Part shown: positions 60,824-64,000 of the stretch, one piece after another | Position numbering within the stretch: the stretch's first letter is position 1 | How the letters are laid out: each line of letters starts with the position of its first letter | Source: Poriferisodalis sp965262965 | GTDB taxonomy: Bacteria; Actinomycetota; Acidimicrobiia; Acidimicrobiales; Poriferisodalaceae | Assembly: GCF_965262965.1 (NCBI RefSeq) | Contig: NZ_OZ253573.1 | Span: 2,108,001-2,172,000 of the forward strand | Direction of reading: 5' to 3' | DNA: 64,000 nucleotides | Made by a program: the position numbers and the translations under genes | The notes under the pieces: generated by a model | What the model was told of the DNA's origin: nothing | The model's input: only the letters and a program-made list of their open reading frames with translations | Databases searched by the model: none

Positions 60824-61333
60824 TCACCGTTCAGGATCGCTTTCGAGATCGAGTCGGTAGACGTTCGTCGCGCGTCGTTTGAAACCCAGCCGGGCGTAGA
60901 GGCGATTGGCTGCGTCACGGTCGGGGCGAGACGTCAAGTCGACCGTGCGTGCATCGGCGGCGCGGGCGATCTCGACGGCACGCAGGTTCAGCGCTGCGCC
61001 GACGCCGCGCCCCCGGGCGGTGGCATCGACGACAACGTCGGAGATCCAGGCTCGCAGGCCGCTCGGCAGCGGGTACAGCACCAGCACCATGGCTCCGATG
61101 ATCTCGCCGCCCGGTATGCCCTCTCGGGCCACCAGCACCGTGTTGGCTTCGTGGGCGACGATCCGCCCCAGCGCCTCGGCGTGCGGTGAGGGCGACGAGC
61201 GCGAGAGCTGGGGGTGCAGGCGCGCATACGCCGCAACCAGCTCGTCGTCGACGTGCTCGCAAACCTCGATGACGAATCCGTCGAGCCCGGCGGAACCAGA
61301 GGAGACGGTGCTGCCATTAGTCACTGCGCGCAT
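60824..61333 (-). CDS. GNAT-family N-acetyltransferase
   Basis: A 169-residue protein from ATG 61333. VVDATARGRGVGAALNLRAVEIAR (Q/RxxGxG/A acetyl-CoA loop) and TSRPDRDAANRLYARLGFKRRATNVY (C-terminal motif) are typical. Acetylates an unknown amine. A longer frame to 61387 lacks conservation. Divergent from the PAC2 gene 76 bases away. Confidence 0.85.
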   Translation of the reverse strand: MRAVTNGSTVSSGSAGLDGFVIEVCEHVDDELVAAYARLHPQLSRSSPSPHAEALGRIVAHEANTVLVAREGIPGGEIIGAMVLVLYPLPSGLRAWISDVVVDATARGRGVGAALNLRAVEIARAADARTVDLTSRPDRDAANRLYARLGFKRRATNVYRLDLESDPER

Positions 61334-61409
61334 CGTACGCACGGGCCCGCGGCACAGCACTCCCGTGGTCAATAGGCCGCGCGGCAAGGGCGCAGGTAGC
61401 CTCGCCGCC

Positions 61410-62270
61410 GTGGGTCATCTTGACTGGCTGAAGCGACCTGAACTCTCCGACGCCGTGCTGATCGCGGCCTTCTCGGGATGGAACGACGCCGGCGATGCTG
61501 CTACCGAATCGGCGAAGTTCTTGCGACGCCGCTTCCGCAGCCATCCAGTGGCACAGGTGGACCCCGAGCACTTCTACGACTTTGCCTCGGTACGGCCCAG
61601 CGTGCGCCTCACCGACGGCGAGCGACACATCGACTGGCCCAGGCCCGAGGTGCGGGTCGGCGAGCTCGACGACGGCCGGCCGCTGGTCACGATGCTGGGG
61701 GTCGAGCCCCGGCTCCGCTGGCGCACGTTCTGCGATGTCGTTGTCGAGACGGCAGAGACGCTGGGCGTGTCAACGGTCGTGACATTGGGCGCGCTGCTGA
61801 CCGACACGCATCACAACGCCCCGGTCAATGTCGTGGGCGCATCCAATAACGCTGCCCTGAATCTCACGATGGGTCTGCGCCAATCCACCTATGAGGGACC
61901 GACGGGAATCATCGGCGTGCTCAACGACGCGTGCCACCGGGCCGGGTTCTCCAGCGTGTCGTTCTGGGCAACCGTGCCGACGTACGTCCACAACTATCCG
62001 TCCCCCAAAGCGGCGCTCGCGTTGGCCGAGCGGGTGGCGCAGTTCTTGGGCGTCACCCTCGGCGAGTCCGAACTGCACAGCGCCGCAGCCAACTACGGCC
62101 GCCAGATCGACGAACTCGTTGCCGGCGACAACACGCTGGCCCAGTACGCGCAGCAGATCCTCGAAGAGTCCGCCGCCGAAGCCGTCGAAGACTTCAGCGA
62201 AATGGTCGAGAACCCAGACGCCCTCATGAGCGAACTGGAGCAGTTCTTGCGCCAGCAAGAACCAGAGTGA
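61410..62270 (+). CDS. PAC2-family protein
   Basis: A 286-residue protein from GTG 61410; ATG alternatives upstream belong to the GNAT region. A TAGCCT box 9 bases upstream suggests a leaderless transcript. LIAAFSGWNDAGDAATESAKFL opens the PAC2 fold and VVTLGALLTDTHHNAPVNVVG follows. PAC2-like proteins of actinomycetes resemble proteasome assembly chaperones. C-terminus acidic. Ends 46 bases before the convergent GlnD-type gene; the last 23 bases are repeated just downstream. Confidence 0.88.
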   Translation: MGHLDWLKRPELSDAVLIAAFSGWNDAGDAATESAKFLRRRFRSHPVAQVDPEHFYDFASVRPSVRLTDGERHIDWPRPEVRVGELDDGRPLVTMLGVEPRLRWRTFCDVVVETAETLGVSTVVTLGALLTDTHHNAPVNVVGASNNAALNLTMGLRQSTYEGPTGIIGVLNDACHRAGFSSVSFWATVPTYVHNYPSPKAALALAERVAQFLGVTLGESELHSAAANYGRQIDELVAGDNTLAQYAQQILEESAAEAVEDFSEMVENPDALMSELEQFLRQQEPE

Positions 62271-62316
62271 TTGTTTGCGCCAGCAAGAACCAGAGTGAGC
62301 CTGTCGTTCAGACCGT

Positions 62317-64000
62317 TCAGGCAGTCAGGACGTGGCGCAGGGCCAGCTCCACCTCTCGCTGGTGTGCGGGGTCGATGACCGGCCCGTCGGGACCGACGAC
62401 GTAGAACGCGTCGACTACCTCGTTCGCGAGCGTCTGGATCTTCGCGGAGCGAATGTCAAGACCCATCTCGGCCAGCACGCGAGTCACCTTGTACAGCACG
62501 CCGATGTGGTCCTCGGTGCGCACCTCCACAATCGTCGCGCTGGTGGCCGACTCGGCGTCGAATGTGATCGTGGTGGCGGCGCGAGTCGCTGAGAGCGCTC
62601 GGCGACGCCGGTACACGCGGGCTCGCTCGGCGATGCGCGCTTCGAGCGCGAGGTGGCCGCGCAGCGAACGGCGCACGTCGTAGATCACGCGGTCCCAGTC
62701 GACTGGAGTGTCAGGCGGCACGATGCGGAAGCTCGACACGGCCATGCCTGCAGGGCTGGAATACGCATCAGCCTGGAGAACGTCGAGGCCACGCAACGCC
62801 AGCACGCCTGCAGCTCTGCTGAACAGGCCACGCTCATCGGGCGCAACGACGGTGAGCATGTCGCCGTCGACGCGCAGCGCAGTCTCTCCTGCCGCCATCA
62901 GTTCGACGACCTCGTCGGTGAGCAGGCGCCGGTGGCGGGTGGGTGCCGGGTCGGATCCGCTGAGGTGCTCCGTCGTCATCTCCACGAGCGAGGAGACGAG
63001 GCTTGCCGTCCAGCCTCCCCAGGCCATCGGGCCGGTGGCAGTGCAGTCGGCCTCGGTCATCACCGCCAGGAGTTCCAGAAATTCGGGGGTCCCCGTTGCG
63101 CGGGCCACCGTCGTGACGGTCAGCGGATCTCCCAGATCGCGACGCGTCGCGACGTCGGTGAGCAGCAGATGGTGCTGCACGAGACGTACCAGCGTGTCGG
63201 CATCGGTGGCGTTCCAACCGCACCGGCGGGCGATCGGACCGGCGAGGCGCATGCCTGCTTGAGTGTGGTCGCCGGGGTAGCCCTTGCCGATGTCGTGAAG
63301 CAGCGCTCCCATGAGCAGCAGATCCGGGCGCGACACGCGGTGGGTGAACCGCGCCGCTTCGGCAACGGCTTCGAGCAGGTGCCGATCAACGGTGAAGCGG
63401 TGGTAGCGCGAGCGCTGGGGGCGATTTCGATTCGGCGCCCATTCGGGCAACAGGCGCGTCCAGACATCGAAGAAGTCCAGCGACTCGATGACGCCGATTG
63501 CTCGATGGCCGCAGCCGAGCAACTCGATGAACAGGTCGCGTGCACCATGGGGCCACGGCTCGGGGAACGGCGGCTGACGCTCGGCGAGTTTCGCCAGGCT
63601 GGAGCGGCTGAGCGGGAGCCTCTTGCGGGCCGATTGCACTGCAGCGTGCAGCACCAACACGACGTCCGTCGCAGGATCCCCGTCGATCACCAGTTCGCCG
63701 TCATGCACGGACAGCCCGGAGATGCCGACTTCGATGTCGGGTTGCAGCGGCTCGGCGGACGTGGCCGCAGCACGCCGAACTGCCCGAGACCACAGTTGGT
63801 CTGACAAGAATGCGACGACTCGGCCAGCTCGGGCGATATCGGCCATGAATGCGTCGGCGTCGACGCTGCCGTACCGCTCCGCTACCGCGTCCTGGTCGTC
63901 AGCGGAGAGGACATCGCTGCGCAGACCCGTCGTGCGGTGCAGCTCGACCCGGGCGCGCAGCAGAGTCTGGTAGGCCGCTGCGAGCCGTTCCTGGTCGGCG
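62317..64000 (-). CDS. glnD: GlnD-type protein (PII uridylyltransferase), C-terminal part
   Basis: At least 560 residues, continuing past the right edge. An HD domain (RHLLEAVAEAARFTH; LLHDIGKGYPGDH) carries the His-Asp pair, followed by two ACT domains (LTVVAPDERGLFSRAAG; VEVRTEDHIGVLYKVTRVL), the layout of GlnD, which adds and removes uridylyl/adenylyl groups on PII according to glutamine. The nucleotidyltransferase domain lies outside the window. The reading frame is uninterrupted to the edge. Confidence 0.9.
   Translation of the reverse strand, partial: ADQERLAAAYQTLLRARVELHRTTGLRSDVLSADDQDAVAERYGSVDADAFMADIARAGRVVAFLSDQLWSRAVRRAAATSAEPLQPDIEVGISGLSVHDGELVIDGDPATDVVLVLHAAVQSARKRLPLSRSSLAKLAERQPPFPEPWPHGARDLFIELLGCGHRAIGVIESLDFFDVWTRLLPEWAPNRNRPQRSRYHRFTVDRHLLEAVAEAARFTHRVSRPDLLLMGALLHDIGKGYPGDHTQAGMRLAGPIARRCGWNATDADTLVRLVQHHLLLTDVATRRDLGDPLTVTTVARATGTPEFLELLAVMTEADCTATGPMAWGGWTASLVSSLVEMTTEHLSGSDPAPTRHRRLLTDEVVELMAAGETALRVDGDMLTVVAPDERGLFSRAAGVLALRGLDVLQADAYSSPAGMAVSSFRIVPPDTPVDWDRVIYDVRRSLRGHLALEARIAERARVYRRRRALSATRAATTITFDAESATSATIVEVRTEDHIGVLYKVTRVLAEMGLDIRSAKIQTLANEVVDAFYVVGPDGPVIDPAHQREVELALRHVLTA

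Overview
This 64 kb window comes from a high-GC actinomycete. The gene content (DUF222/HNH nuclease genes, an F420-type LLM oxidoreductase, HelD helicase, leaderless GTG/ATG starts, a cyclase-AAA-TPR protein, an Lnt that lacks cysteine) fits Acidimicrobiia or a relative. That placement is inferred from gene families, not from a marker gene.

Layout. Positions 1-20.9 kb are an accessory region packed with insertion sequences and broken genes. It holds: the end of an IS3-type element; an IS1380 copy (5-bp target duplication) inside a PIN toxin gene that had already been shortened; the intact antitoxin gene of that pair, with an IS5-type element (TAA duplication) inserted upstream; an AbiEi-like gene; a divergent trpC-like gene; a DUF222/HNH nuclease gene bracketed by IS630-type inverted repeats and then by two copies of a 101-bp MITE; a broken L,D-transpeptidase gene; a two-gene PIG-L deacetylase/acyltransferase operon; an IS630 element with matching ends; a methyltransferase/restriction-enzyme pair; an ISAzo13 element (TTA duplication); and a two-gene unit (catalytically degenerate tyrosine-recombinase-like protein plus a transposase with the YREK signature of IS4-type enzymes) whose first gene is split by an ISL3 element. 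The accessory block ends at a tRNA-Arg(CCU) gene.

Positions 21-40.6 kb are housekeeping-like: LLM oxidoreductase, NIPSNAP protein, DM13 protein, DsbB, an MFS exporter, an acyl-CoA/HtrA/B12-domain run, a large cyclase-AAA-TPR protein, and a three-gene ABC exporter operon (ATPase plus two FtsX-type permeases). A shortened IS30 copy and a DUF5615 toxin-antitoxin pair (40.6-42.8 kb) separate this from the rest.

Positions 42.8-64 kb hold an Lhr-type helicase, a broken second DUF222/HNH gene, HelD overlapping a CDGSH protein, a tightly overlapped hemE-hemY-lnt run, a divergent glycosyltransferase/methyltransferase/prenyltransferase-like operon, a methyltransferase/GtrA/DoxX run, a GNAT enzyme, a PAC2 protein and a GlnD-type gene that runs off the right edge.

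The most unusual points are the HNH gene that looks like cargo of a non-autonomous IS630-type element, and the recombinase-like/YREK transposase pair beside the tRNA gene.
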